Shown here: positions 46,601-55,498 of the stretch, in pieces | Layout: the number at the start of each line of letters is the position of its first letter | How positions within the stretch are numbered: position 1 is the first letter of the stretch | DNA from: Patagioenas fasciata | Taxonomy: Eukaryota > Chordata > Aves > Columbiformes > Columbidae | Length of the DNA stretch: 64,000 nt | Assembly: GCF_037038585.1 (NCBI RefSeq) | Contig: NW_027288510.1 | Location: 3,849,001 to 3,913,000, forward strand | Reading direction: 5' to 3' | Made by a program: the position numbers and the translations under genes | The notes under the pieces: model-generated | Database searches by the model: none | Seen by the model: the letters and a program-made list of their open reading frames with translations, nothing else | Told to the model about the DNA's origin: nothing

Positions 46601-47700
46601 TTTTGAATTGCAGATAGCAACACATTTACTTTTAACGTCCTTGCAAAAGTACCGGGACAAGATCACATGAACCCTGAAATTCAGACACTATTACAATGCA
46701 AAAAATAGATAGGATCATAGAAACATTTTGGTTGGAAGAGACCATCGAGTGCAACCGTCAACCCACCCCTGGCACTGCCCCATGTCCCTCAGGACCTCAT
46801 CTATGTCCCTTTTAAACCCCTCCAGGGATGGTGACCCCACCGCTGCCATGGGCAGCCTGTTCCAATGTCTAATAACCCTTTCACAGAATCCCAGAATCCC
46901 AGAATGTCAGGGGTTGGAAGGGACCTGGAAAGCTCATCCAGGAGCAGGAACACCCAGCTGAGGTTCCACAGGAAGGTGTCCAGGCGGGTTTGAATGTCTG
47001 CAGAGAAGGAGACTCCACAACCCCCATGGGCAGCCTGGGCCAGGCTCTGACACCCTCACCATGAAGAAGTTTCTTGTCAAATTTAAGAGGAACCTTTTGT
47101 ATCTCAGTTTGTACCCGTCACCCCTTGTCCTGTCACTGGTTGTCACTGAGAAGAGCCTGGCTCCATCCTCCTGACACTCACCCTTTACATATTTATAAAC
47201 ATTAATGAGGTCACCCCTCAGTCTCCTCTTCTCCAGCTCCAGAGCCCCAGCTCCCTCAGCCTTTCCTCACACGGGAGATGCTCCACTCCCTTCAGCATCT
47301 TGGTGGCTGCGCTGGACTCTCTCCAGCAGTTCCCTGTCCTTCTGGAGCTGAGGGGCCACAACTGGACACAATATTCCAGGTGTGGTCTCCCCACGGCAGA
47401 GCAGAGGGGCAGGAGAACCTCTCTGACCTACTGACCACCCCCTTCTAACCCACCCCGGGTATCATTGGCTTCCTGGCCACAAGGGCCCAGTGCTGGCTCA
47501 TGGTTTTCCTTCCTCAGTGTGATATATCACACTATATTTCAAATTTAATCTCTTTTTTTTAGCCATGCCTTTTAAGAAATGAGAAAGCGTTACACAAATC
47601 CCTTTTATGAAGTGAAACTGCAAAAAGAACTATTACATTTTTTAGCACTAAAGGGACAATTTACCTGGGGAGGGCGGGCGGCGGGGCCCGGCTCGCTCAT
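37456..47700 (-). CDS. RGL1-like: RGL1-like Ral GEF, copy 4: only copy with promoter and 5' exons
   Basis: Seventeen exons are resolved: 47665-47700, 46111-46575, 45368-45478, 44231-44439, 43698-43775, 43080-43264, 42841-42867, 41994-42118, 41128-41343, 40793-40896, 40558-40642, 40090-40176, 39747-39779, 38981-39102, 38654-38746, 38097-38235, 37456-37608. Phases agree throughout. Blocks match RGL1 from the N-terminus ([34 protein letters not shown]) to the RA start. The product would be a cytosolic GEF for Ral, recruited by Ras. Defects: in-frame TGA at 38995-38997 before the end of the catalytic domain; conserved Trp of KKTW changed to Arg; the last two RA exons deleted, although the donor at 37455 is intact. 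If the TGA is used, the protein ends at WFRRQRH and lacks the RA domain. Confidence 0.8.
38097..38235 (-). CDS. RGL1-like: Copy 4 exon 16: Ser/Pro linker
   Basis: It encodes [14 protein letters not shown] ... [16 protein letters not shown] ... EPQHK, a low-complexity linker between GEF and RA domains. Copy 4 has His where others have Asn in the VNAQ stretch. Confidence 0.82.
38654..38746 (-). CDS. RGL1-like: Copy 4 exon 15: post-catalytic segment
   Basis: It encodes [15 protein letters not shown] ... KSVVKRFSL. It matches the family's S-Y-x-L-S-C-E-I-E ending of the GEF domain and the VKR-SL linker. It lies downstream of the TGA. Confidence 0.85.
38981..39102 (-). CDS. RGL1-like: Copy 4 exon 14: end of CDC25 domain, with in-frame TGA
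   Basis: It encodes [15 protein letters not shown] ... [13 protein letters not shown], then TGA at 38995-38997, then SDEE in the same frame. The stop replaces a Leu position of the family. The frame continues correctly into exon 15, so the stop is the only lesion here. Confidence 0.92.
39747..39779 (-). CDS. RGL1-like: Copy 4 exon 13: 33-nt exon
   Basis: It encodes [11 protein letters not shown] in phase 0, the conserved I-N-F-K-R motif of RasGEF domains. Confidence 0.93.
40090..40176 (-). CDS. RGL1-like: Copy 4 exon 12: CDC25 catalytic core
   Basis: It encodes [20 protein letters not shown], then DTALQDYLE, the most conserved RasGEF block. Confidence 0.94.
40558..40642 (-). CDS. RGL1-like: Copy 4 exon 11: CDC25 domain
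   Basis: It encodes [20 protein letters not shown] ... RELLLK. Family members continue with a segment EGTSKFA..; here the next recognisable exon resumes after that segment. Confidence 0.92.
40793..40896 (-). CDS. RGL1-like: Copy 4 exon 10: CDC25 domain, with W-to-R change
   Basis: It encodes [20 protein letters not shown] ... KKTRACVPK. Copies 1, 3 and 5 have KKTWACVPK. The Trp is conserved in the family, so copy 4, the only one with a promoter, carries the substitution. It also shares Leu-to-Arg in the YRLKK block with copy 2. Confidence 0.9.
41128..41343 (-). CDS. RGL1-like: Copy 4 exon 9: CDC25 catalytic domain
   Basis: Seventy-two codons, [20 protein letters not shown] ... [16 protein letters not shown] ... 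[11 protein letters not shown], contain the conserved CLG-WS-RD and F-N-V blocks that shape the GTPase-binding surface. Confidence 0.93.
41994..42118 (-). CDS. RGL1-like: Copy 4 exon 8: acidic linker and start of CDC25 domain
   Basis: It encodes [20 protein letters not shown], then [13 protein letters not shown], the invariant opening of the RasGEF catalytic domain. Confidence 0.92.
42572..42752. repeat. LTR-like fragment inside an intron of copy 4
   Basis: Same insertion as at 7840-8020, between exons 7 and 8 of copy 4. Confidence 0.45.
42841..42867 (-). CDS. RGL1-like: Copy 4 exon 7: 27-nt microexon
   Basis: It encodes D-PVGSGAHN in phase 1 on both sides between 'gtttttcag' and GTAGGA. 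Skipping it keeps the frame. Confidence 0.6.
43080..43264 (-). CDS. RGL1-like: Copy 4 exon 6: REM domain second half
   Basis: It encodes [17 protein letters not shown] ... [19 protein letters not shown], the hallmark REM segment. Equivalent to 8348-8532 and 17200-17384. Confidence 0.92.
43698..43775 (-). CDS. RGL1-like: Copy 4 exon 5: REM linker
   Basis: It encodes [16 protein letters not shown] ... TVLRI. Entry and exit phases fit exons 4 and 6. This is the last exon missing from array copies 1 and 2. Confidence 0.88.
44231..44439 (-). CDS. RGL1-like: Copy 4 exon 4: REM (RasGEF-N) domain start
   Basis: It encodes [13 protein letters not shown] ... [13 protein letters not shown] ... [16 protein letters not shown] ... 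LELLLDR, the first half of the REM domain that stabilises the catalytic domain. Ends in phase 2 at GTGAGA. Confidence 0.92.
45368..45478 (-). CDS. RGL1-like: Copy 4 exon 3: N-terminal RGL1-type segment
   Basis: It encodes 37 codons from STTEDG to ARWLG between 'cctggcag' and GTAAGT. The [15 protein letters not shown] stretch matches the conserved N-terminal segment of the RGL1/RalGDS family. Confidence 0.85.
46111..46575 (-). CDS. RGL1-like: Copy 4 exon 2: acidic-repeat exon with GC donor
   Basis: This 155-codon exon lies between 'ttttctaacag' and the rare donor GC in GAG|gcaagt. After an arginine-rich start it encodes about six diverged 18-19-residue acidic repeats of the form EEDVETPxxLEExxxxPTE. 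It is phase 0 on both sides and joins directly to the STTEDG exon. Known RGL1 proteins have only a short N-terminus here, so this exon looks like a lineage-specific addition. Dropping one base near 46492 would make the first part acidic too, so an ancestral frameshift is possible. Confidence 0.6.
46711..46882 (-). mobile_element. CR1-type LINE 3' fragment
   Basis: The plus strand reads 'aggatcatagaaac' and 'ttggttggaagagacc', then text typical of avian CR1 tails in reverse orientation ('cccctccagggatggtgacc', 'gggcagcctgttcc'). It is severely 5'-truncated, as most CR1 copies are. It sits in intron 1 of the copy 4 gene. Confidence 0.85.
46883..47520 (-). mobile_element. CR1-type LINE 3' fragment, second copy
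   Basis: It starts with two to three 'cagaatcc' octamers, the CR1 3'-terminal repeat seen in reverse. It continues through the usual CR1 3' region ('gggttggaagggacctgg', 'tcctcttctccagctccag', 'ctggacacaatattccagg'). Same orientation as the adjacent fragment, joined end to end. Confidence 0.9.
47665..47700 (-). CDS. RGL1-like: Copy 4 exon 1 (start codon)
   Basis: ATG at 47698-47700 opens [12 protein letters not shown], and donor GTAAAT follows in phase 0. The next two exons are also phase 0. The frame is open further upstream through the CpG island, but that part is arginine-rich island sequence, so I take this ATG as the start. Confidence 0.55.
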
Positions 47701-48060
47701 ACCCGTCCGCAGCAGGGCCCGCAGCCGATCCCGCACATGGCGCTGTGTCCGCGTCCGCAGGCAGGGCTGCTGCCGGCTCCGCCAGCCCCGCACTCCCGCT
47801 CTCTCTCGCACCGACCGCTCGCCCCCACGCCAACGGCGGCGACGGCTCCGCCGGCACCACGGCGACCGGACGCGGCCTCGCGGCGGCACGCGCCGCCCGC
47901 AGCCGGCCAATCGCAGCTCGCCGCCGCTCCGCGCGCGCCCCCTTGCCCCGCCCTCAGCCCGCCCGCAGTCCGAGCCCTTGCTCAGCCGGACAAGGCGCCG
48001 GGAGCGGGACGGACGGACCGAGCCGGGAGCGTGGGCATCAGACTGTGCGTGGAACACAAC
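47690..48060 (-). promoter_or_regulatory. CpG-island promoter of RGL1-like copy 4
   Basis: This is a dense CpG block immediately upstream of the exon 1 ATG. An inverted CCAAT box ('ggccaatcgcag', near 47905) and a GC box ('gccccgccc', near 47945) lie about 200-250 bases upstream of the start. No TATA box is evident. No equivalent island lies upstream of copies 1, 2 or 3. Confidence 0.65.
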
Positions 48061-48439
48061 GTGTGCTGCGGCAGAGCCCGGGGCGAGCGCTCCCGGAGCT
48101 GCTTCACGCACACGCACCACGCGCTGGGATTTTACTCCTGGCCCTTTAAAGATTCCTAGCACAATTGCTTACATACAGTTCTGAACTAGATATTCATTCT
48201 GTGGCTTAAAGTGTTAGTTCGTTAGTAGGCTCTTACTATGTAGTTGGTTAACCCTTTAAAATGTTATTTCCCTCTATCAATATAACTTCATAAACAAGTT
48301 TCCTAACTTTTTACATAGAACTTCACCACCTTTTCCTTTTCCAGGTTCAGAGCCCGTGCCCCATTTGGTTATATCTGTAAACATTAAACATCTTCTCAGC
48401 ACGAACCACAGCTGCATTTCTCACAGTTCCCCTTTTTGC

Positions 48440-49124
48440 TTTTTATCCCATTGATTCGTGCTTTGACTTCAAAGTTAGCCAGCACCTGCCTAAAATCATT
48501 AATTTATACCCCGTTCCTTTTGCTGCCATTTCAGGATCGATAGGCATGGCTGAGATTTGCATGCCTTGGACTGCTGAATGTAGTAACTGAATAAAGCACG
48601 GGATCATGCATGGCACAAACAGTAAACGCAGAAATGCACATACTATCACGAACCCTATTTTCTTCCACCAGGCTACAGTTTCGAGACCAATATCCATTAG
48701 GTGGACCTGGCCACCAAGTGGGAGGAATAGAGGTACTTGACGAATTTGCCCTCAACGCTAACTGACAAGGGGTTCGTCCAACGTATTCAGTCATTTGAGA
48801 CCCCCCACATATCCAGCACGAGGTGACATTTAATTCTCGGGCTGTCTTTTCCATAAGATCTATAAACAGGTTTTTCCCTGCTGTCGGTAATTGTAATCCT
48901 TTGTCTTTTTGCCTTATTTCCTCATACCAATCACTGCTGTTCTGTACCAATTTCTGTTGCTCTTGCTTTCCTTTTAATTCCTGAGTGGCACTCTTAACTA
49001 ACTCCTCCTTCTACTGATCTTGCACTCCCCCTCCATCTGAATAGCCCCACTCACCACCTTGTGTAAAACAGATCCTCTGTTCTCCCCTAGGGCAGGAGGC
49101 AGAGCCTACAGCGAGTCCACCTTT
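48440..49124 (-). pseudogene. Old endogenous retrovirus env remnant
   Basis: The minus strand has a surface-protein-like part with an LNVTSCWICGG motif (48531-48950). An overlapping frame (48443-48697) has a hydrophobic membrane-spanning segment resembling a transmembrane-subunit end. The frames do not connect and much of env is missing. The env continues on the far side of the inserted provirus (from 55828), next to a pol end at 56340-56760. Confidence 0.6.
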
Positions 49125-49130
49125 CTCTAG
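49125..49130. repeat. Target-site duplication, left copy (ctctag)
   Basis: The six bases ctctag directly precede the left LTR and are repeated at 55828-55833. Six bases is the usual size for class II retroviral integration. Confidence 0.9.
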
Positions 49131-49459
49131 TGTTGCTTTATCCATGCGAGCCACGGAACCTGACACACCAATATGATGTTCACAGAGTTCGCTTTATTGT
49201 CGGACCGGGCTGGCTTTATAGCAAAGCTGCCCTGTCCACGCGCCTTACAACAACGTGATTGGTTGTAACTCGTGTTATACAATAACATGCTAGGCTGCAT
49301 GTACTGTCCACGGGCTCTGCACGCATGTGTCCGGCGATTGCTCACTCATTATTACATTCTAATGGTGCTCCTTTAGTCTCTTTTGTCTCTGGCTTCACCT
49401 CTCAGCCAGGCTGGCGACAACCCCATCCCCCTGGGGCGGGGGGGGGCTCTGCCACTACA
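49131..49459 (-). repeat. 3' LTR of the provirus
   Basis: Plus-strand ends are TGTTGC...CACTACA, giving the standard TG...CA termini. It differs from the 5' LTR at 'ccaatatgatg' (G in the other) and 'ccacgggctctg' (C in the other). Confidence 0.95.
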
Positions 49460-49475
49460 TCTCCCCCTCTTTTAT
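49460..49475 (-). promoter_or_regulatory. Polypurine tract of the provirus
   Basis: The minus strand reads AAAAGAGGGGGAGA immediately before the 3' LTR, the primer for plus-strand DNA synthesis. Confidence 0.85.
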
Positions 49476-49816
49476 TTAATATTAACAATACGCCGTATCA
49501 TGCTTTAAATACAGTGTGAAATACAGGGTAAGAACATTAAGGCTAATACAATTACAATTAACAAGAACAAACCTGTTTTCAATATTCCTTTTAACCAAAC
49601 AAGGCATTCACCCCAAAAAACCCAATATCTTCTGTTATTTTCTTGTTCTGCAAATCTTCTATCTTTTTAACTTTTAAGTTCAAACAACACATACAATCAA
49701 ACTCTTCATAACTGTGAACATGTCCAATAACAAAAAATTAATTGCTGCTCTGTTTTACAAAGTGGTATTCTCAACATTGGCTACATTCGTTGCTTAAAGC
49801 GATAACATGTCTGAGG

Positions 49817-52521
49817 TTAAGGGTTGTCATCACTGCAATCGGTTTCTTCTCTGTTAGCTAGCCAAGGTCTCACCCACTTTGCTGGGATCCATGAATTTTT
49901 GTGGTTACCTGTAGAAACACAAGCATATCCCCTTCCCCAGGTTATTAGTGACATAGGACCTTCCCATTGTTGTGTTGTCGGATTAAACACACTAACCTTA
50001 GGCACATTTTCGGAAAAATCTTTGACATTTTTGATTTGGTGCATAACAACCGGTTCCATTTCAGTTTCACTTTTAGGATTAAGCCAGTTCAGCACATACA
50101 ATGCCTTCATCAATACCTCTTCTGGGCTCACACCAATTCCCCCTTGTTTTTTCAAAACAGACAAGAGATTTTTAATGCACGGTGTGCACGCTCAATAATT
50201 GCTTGGCCAGTAGAATTATAAGGGATTCCAAACAGGTGCTGTACCTTCCACTGGGTGAGGAAGGCTGCAAGTCTGTCAGAGTGGTATGCAGGACCATTAT
50301 CTGTTTTGATTTGTGTAGGGACACCCATGACAGCAAAAGCTTGTAGTAAATGACGTTTTACTGCCTTTGCATTTGCTGAGGTCAAGGCTGTAGCCCACAG
50401 CAGTCCTGAACAGGTATCTATGGACACATGAATGTACTTTTGTCTGCCAAATGGTGCAAATTCAGTAATATCAGTTTGCCATAACTGACCTGGCTGCAAG
50501 CCCCGAGGATTTACTCCCTTTTGTTGGAGAGGGACTATGCGGGCACAATCAGGACAAGCTGTGATAATGGCTCGAGCTTGTTCCTTTGTAATTGTAAACT
50601 GCTTTCGGAGTGCTGCTGAGGATTGATGAAAGAATTCGTGAGCTTGTCTGGCTTGTTCAAAAGGGGATATATCTGCTACTGCCACAAGTTTGTCTATGAT
50701 GCTGTTTCCCTCTACTAGACCACCTGGTATGTTAGTATGGCTTTTTATATGCATGATAAATACTGGTGCTGTCCTATAATCTAATACGTTCCACAAATCT
50801 AACAATGCTTCAAACAACAAGGAATTGGAAACTCGCTGCAAAAGCGCTCTATGTATTCTTTGTACAATTCCCACAACATAAAGAGAATCTGTTACCAGAT
50901 TAACTGGAGAGTTATGCCATTTTTGCAATGCTGCTGTCACCGCTCGCAATTCTAAAATTTGAACCGATCCTTCAGCTATGACAATCTGTGAATGCCACTG
51001 ACCATTCTCAAACCATACAAAGCCTCCTTTGCATGAGCGACTACTCGCATCTGTGAAAATGGTTATAGCATCTAGTGGATGCTCACTAACAATTGACATA
51101 GGCTCTAAGGGGAGGTTGGTCTTAAATATAGGATGTGGTGGATAATGATTGTCCACCTGCACCGGAATCCGGGCAAGAGCTGAGGCAAGATCGTCATGTT
51201 TGAGAAGGATCTGTTCAAACAAATTGAGGGAAATAGGGATCACAATTTTAGCAACATATAGTCCAGACAATGTCAGAAATCTGCTTAGTCCTTTCACTAT
51301 CACTTGGGCAATGGCTTCCCACCTCTGAATGATGGTTTTTTGTTTTTGGCTGTTTAAAAATATCCATTCTAATATTACCAATGGATCCTTTTCTTCCGTG
51401 CTCCACTGGGCCAAAAGTCCTGCCACTTCCTTATTGGTATTATAGACATAGAGAGTAACAGGCAATTCTGATCTTACCCGCTGAGCAGTATTCTGTGAAA
51501 CTTTTCTTGCAATCTGCTCAAGCGCTTTCTGTGCTTCTGGTGTGAGGCACCGTGGTTCTTGGGGGTCTCGTCCCCCACGGAGGAGACTAAACAGCGGTTG
51601 CAAATCTGTATTTGTAATACCCACAACATTTCTTATCCACTGTAAGTCCCCTACTAACTTCATTGCATCGTGAAGGGTTGCTATCTTTGCTTTCACAGTA
51701 AGCTTCTGAGGTCTAATCATGGCCTGAGTTAGTTCATATCCTAAATATTTCCATGGTGCGGTTTGCTGTACCTTTTCTGGTGCCACAACCAGACCCCATT
51801 GACCTAATTGCTTTGTCAACTGAGTTATTATGTCCTTACTAATTTTCTCTTTATTGCACAAAAGGATATCATCCATATAATGATAGATGATCATCTGAGG
51901 GTGTTGTTGCCTGAATGATTTTAAAGCCAAATCTACATACCATTGGCAAATAGTAGGAGAATTTTTCATTCCCTGAGGTAGCACTACCCAATGATATCTT
52001 TTTGTGGGAGCTTGATGATTAAGCACTGGAACAGTAAAGGCAAATTTTTCACAATCCTCTGGGTGTAAAGGAATCGTGAAAAAACAATCCTTCAGATCAA
52101 TGACAGTTATATCCCAATCTTTTGGAAGCATGGTTGGGGTAGGAAGACCTGGTTGTAGTGCCCCCATATCTTTCATTACTGCATTAATTGCCCTGAGGTC
52201 CTGTAACAAACGCCACTTCCCTGATTTCTTCTGGATAGTAAAAACAGGTGTATTCCACGGGCTGGTGGAAGGGACCAAATGTCGGAGACTGAGTTGCTCT
52301 TCAACCAGCTCCTCTAAATGTGCGAGCTTTTCTTTTGGTAATGGCCATTGATCCACCCAGACAGGATCATTTGTTTCCCAACTCAGCTTCATACATGGCC
52401 GGGTGTCGCTCGCTGCAATGGCCATTATTAAAAAGGTGACTGCATAACTATTCCCCACTGAGACATCACATCCCTTCCCAATAATGCAATTGTTGTGTTT
52501 AGAACATAAGGTCGTACCCAT
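49817..52521 (-). pseudogene. pol: Provirus pol (RT, RNase H, integrase), one frameshift
   Basis: The main open frame (50152-52521) contains reverse transcriptase with the YMDD catalytic motif, RNase H acidic motifs (FTDAS, LELRAV, VTDSLYV) and integrase with its HHCC zinc segment and D,D,E residues (WQTD, TDNGPAY, IIERAH). Near 50160, in an A-rich run, the frame shifts. The integrase C-terminus, with its WGRGYACVS block, continues in another frame to the stop at 49817. The element therefore lacks an intact pol. Pol would normally be expressed by frameshifting from the protease frame. Confidence 0.9.
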
Positions 52522-53147
52522 GCCTCTAAGCCCTCGCCCTCCTCCCTTATCTTAACCATATGTGTGCTGATGTGGGTGGGAGTGGCCCCCCCTATCCCCA
52601 CTACCATGGTATTTACTGCTTCTAAAGGCCAACACAAAGGCCAGTCAGTGCGAGGGATAATCGTCACATCTGCGCCTGAATCTAAAAGCATTCTTTTCCT
52701 CTTAATCTCACTGCCAGGCCCAATAATGGAAACTACCCTAGATGGTTTGTCCAAAGTCAGTTTTTCCGTGAAAGCAACCACAGGGGCTCCAGTAGAACCA
52801 AAACCTTTCTGACCTCTTTCTGTATTTAAAGCCTTTGGAACACATGCTTTAAAAGGTACCAATTGTGCTATACGGGTCCCCTGTTTAATAGTCACAGGGG
52901 GTGTTAAGACTTGCAACATAATACCTATGGGTCCAACATAATCAGAGTCTATTAATCCTGGCAAAACAAACAACCCCTGTCTTGAAGCAGAAGAACGACC
53001 TATTAAAAGTGCACTCAATCCATACCCTAGGGGCCCTGTTACTGTAGATGGAACTACATGTACAGACCGGTCTGTTATTGTGACATCTGTTCCCACGGCC
53101 AGATCGACGCCTGCGCTTCCTGAGGTTGCTGCCCTGAGCTCGGACAA
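52428..53147 (-). CDS. pro: Provirus dUTPase-protease (pro)
   Basis: The frame overlaps the gag end by about 70 bases and the pol start by about 90, as expected for ribosomal frameshift expression. The first part is a dUTPase domain (SGSAGVDLAVG, LIGRSS, GLIDSDYVG, RIAQLV). The second part is an aspartic protease with LLDSGADVTIIP as active site. The frame is open; the start at 53147 is only nominal. Confidence 0.85.
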   Translation of the reverse strand: MSELRAATSGSAGVDLAVGTDVTITDRSVHVVPSTVTGPLGYGLSALLIGRSSASRQGLFVLPGLIDSDYVGPIGIMLQVLTPPVTIKQGTRIAQLVPFKACVPKALNTERGQKGFGSTGAPVVAFTEKLTLDKPSRVVSIIGPGSEIKRKRMLLDSGADVTIIPRTDWPLCWPLEAVNTMVVGIGGATPTHISTHMVKIREEGEGLEAWVRPYVLNTTIALLGRDVMSQWGIVMQSPF

Positions 53148-55363
53148 GCAACCATGGCTGTTCCCCCTCTCGGCTGGTATTGTGGTGTCATCGCGCCCCA
53201 GCCCCTGGCGCTGGTCCTCCCGTTTCCCGGCAGCGGTGTCCCATCTTTTTTAAATCTTGATCGACACTCCACTACTCGGTGTCCATACTTATCACACCGA
53301 CTGCACGTGCCATCAAAGCGCAAATTATTGAGAGGGGCTGGTGACTGACTAGTGCCATTACTAGGTCCCCCTCTCCGAGTATACTGAGGGCAATTTCTTC
53401 TAATATGTCCTGTTTGTCCACAAGTAAAACATGCTAGGCCGCGAGAAGAAGGGCTTCGACCTTTCATTGCAGGCTTAAGTGCTGCAGCCAAGGCCGCAGC
53501 GTGGGCTTGAGCATGTATTTTTGCTTTTTCTACCTCCTGTTGCATAATTGGTACCCGTGTGCAAGCTTCCACCATCTCTGCTAAAGAAGCAGTTTTTCCC
53601 AAACCGGCTAATATCTGTTGGCATTGGGTGTTTGCATTCATCATAGCCAAATCTTTCCCCACAGCAGCTTTTGCCTCTGGAGTCAAGTTAGGAGAGGCAT
53701 CTATCACTTCTTTCAAACGATCTACAAACTTCATATATGGTTCCCCAGGATCCCACTCTATTGTAGAATAGGGTGGCACAGGGTTACCTCTATTTGGCAA
53801 TTCTTTCACTGCTGCCAAGGCAAGCCCTTGCGTTTGCTGCAAAATCCTTGGATGAAGTGCTGCCTGAGTAGCACCATCCGCATATTGCCCACGACCCAGT
53901 AACCGGTCCATGCTCGCTAACCACAACGGATCATCAGCTGGTAAACGAACATTTTCTAATACTGCCAATTCCACTTTCCCCTGCCACTTGTCCAAGAACA
54001 GCAAATACCCCGTTGGAGGAAGCAATAACTCCATCAATGCCCTAATATCTGTTTGAGTTAGTACTTGCCCCTTGAAAAATGAATTGATTAGCTGCATCAC
54101 ATGCTTATTATCCATACCATATTGCATAACTGCACTTTGCAACTGCTTAACCGTTTTCCAATCAAAAGGCGACCACTGCCTTTGTCCTCTATTATCTATG
54201 TGCACTGGCACTGCTGTAATACTACCAGGTAACATGATCCCTTCAATAGCTGCATCTCTGATTACCCCTTGCCAACGTTGCCCTGCATTATAAGAATGAT
54301 CTCGAGGAATATCTCTACCCTGATGCACAGGGGCAGCACCCAAATTATCATTATTATCACTGCTATACAATTCCCTTGTGTTTCCCTGTGGATCAGTAAG
54401 TCGACGCATATTTGCAAACCGATCTACTAACCCAGTCTCCAGCCCTTTTCCATATCGCGCTCTCAAATATTCATCTGCTTCTCTTACAGACCACATCCCA
54501 TCTTCAACACATTGTCTAGCCCATTTTTGTATTCGCTCCCTTTTGATACGGAGCTCCTCCGGAGTGAGGTCTAATTCCACCCCCTCCCTTTCCTGTTTTC
54601 CCCGTTTTTCACATTCCCTGCCAATTGCCTCCAGCCCGTCCTTAATTGCATCTGACGCCTTTTTATATGCTATTAACCGCGAAGTTTTACTGTTACCGCC
54701 ATCTAGTCGTTTCATAGCTTCTAGAACTTCTTGCATCTGGCTCTCCTGCCGTCTCAGTAAGTCCTTCAGGCTCTGCACGTGGCTCTCCTCCTGGAACTCA
54801 GGGCGATTCTGCGGCGCTCCGTCCTGGTGTTCCATCGGGTCCTCCGGCAAAGGCACGTCGGCTGGATTAACTTGTCCTGGCTTGTTGAAACTTGCCGGTT
54901 GCTGCCATTCGTTGTCGGAGCCAGGCAATGGCTCAACGGGCGCAGAGGGTGTAATTTGCTCTCCGCCCCAGAACTCCAGATCTGATACGGGACATACCAG
55001 CGGTGTTGATTCTTCGGAGTCCTCGGAGGGTGGGCAGCTCGCGGCGGGCGGCTCCGAGGGGACGGCACACAGCTCCGGCTCCTCTGAGACTTCCTGCACC
55101 AGCTGCCTGACCTCCCGCCAGGGTCCGGCGAGATCGCAAGCCTCGCGGCTCCCCCTTGTAACCGCTTCCCATAGTTCGGTCCCTATGTCCTCCCATGTAC
55201 CGGGAGAAAAAAATTCGTCCGTCGAACGAACACAGCCCTTACGCTGGGCGAATAGTAACAGGCGCTCCACCGCGTCTTTTTCCAAAATTCTTCCTGTTCT
55301 TGCAGCCAGCTGCAGAATACTTCTCACTATTATTTTTCCTTCCACGGATGCCGTGTTTCCCAT
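53075..55363 (-). CDS. gag: Provirus Gag polyprotein
   Basis: An uninterrupted 762-codon frame. It starts MGNTAS, giving a myristoylation glycine. A PSAP late-domain motif occurs near residue 140. The capsid has a major-homology-like stretch (EWDPGEPYMKFVDRLKEVID). Two nucleocapsid zinc knuckles follow (CFTCGQTGHIRRNC and CSRCDKYGHRVVEC). The open frame and near-identical LTRs suggest recent insertion. Confidence 0.92.
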   Translation of the reverse strand: MGNTASVEGKIIVRSILQLAARTGRILEKDAVERLLLFAQRKGCVRSTDEFFSPGTWEDIGTELWEAVTRGSREACDLAGPWREVRQLVQEVSEEPELCAVPSEPPAASCPPSEDSEESTPLVCPVSDLEFWGGEQITPSAPVEPLPGSDNEWQQPASFNKPGQVNPADVPLPEDPMEHQDGAPQNRPEFQEESHVQSLKDLLRRQESQMQEVLEAMKRLDGGNSKTSRLIAYKKASDAIKDGLEAIGRECEKRGKQEREGVELDLTPEELRIKRERIQKWARQCVEDGMWSVREADEYLRARYGKGLETGLVDRFANMRRLTDPQGNTRELYSSDNNDNLGAAPVHQGRDIPRDHSYNAGQRWQGVIRDAAIEGIMLPGSITAVPVHIDNRGQRQWSPFDWKTVKQLQSAVMQYGMDNKHVMQLINSFFKGQVLTQTDIRALMELLLPPTGYLLFLDKWQGKVELAVLENVRLPADDPLWLASMDRLLGRGQYADGATQAALHPRILQQTQGLALAAVKELPNRGNPVPPYSTIEWDPGEPYMKFVDRLKEVIDASPNLTPEAKAAVGKDLAMMNANTQCQQILAGLGKTASLAEMVEACTRVPIMQQEVEKAKIHAQAHAAALAAALKPAMKGRSPSSRGLACFTCGQTGHIRRNCPQYTRRGGPSNGTSQSPAPLNNLRFDGTCSRCDKYGHRVVECRSRFKKDGTPLPGNGRTSARGWGAMTPQYQPRGGTAMVACPSSGQQPQEAQASIWPWEQMSQ

Positions 55364-55477
55364 GCCACCTGCTTCTTCGTAGGCCTACTTTCCGCTATGA
55401 TTGAGCGCTGGGCTGGTGTCGCCCCCAGGTGGCGTCCTCGCGTCTTCACTTCCGGCGATCTTGCTTCGATACGAAGG

Positions 55478-55495
55478 ATCACGTCGGGGTCACCA
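55478..55495 (-). promoter_or_regulatory. Primer-binding site, tRNA-Trp type
   Basis: The minus strand reads TGGTGACCCCGACGTGAT three bases inside the 5' LTR. This is the well-known tRNA-Trp primer-binding sequence of avian alpharetroviruses. Confidence 0.9.
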
Positions 55496-55498
55496 AAG

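Noticed and set aside
47605-48162. 185-codon minus-strand frame through the CpG island, including exon 1
   Set aside because: Upstream of the chosen ATG it is arginine-rich island sequence. The promoter elements lie inside it.
54378-55382. 334-codon plus-strand frame
   Set aside because: Antisense shadow of gag.
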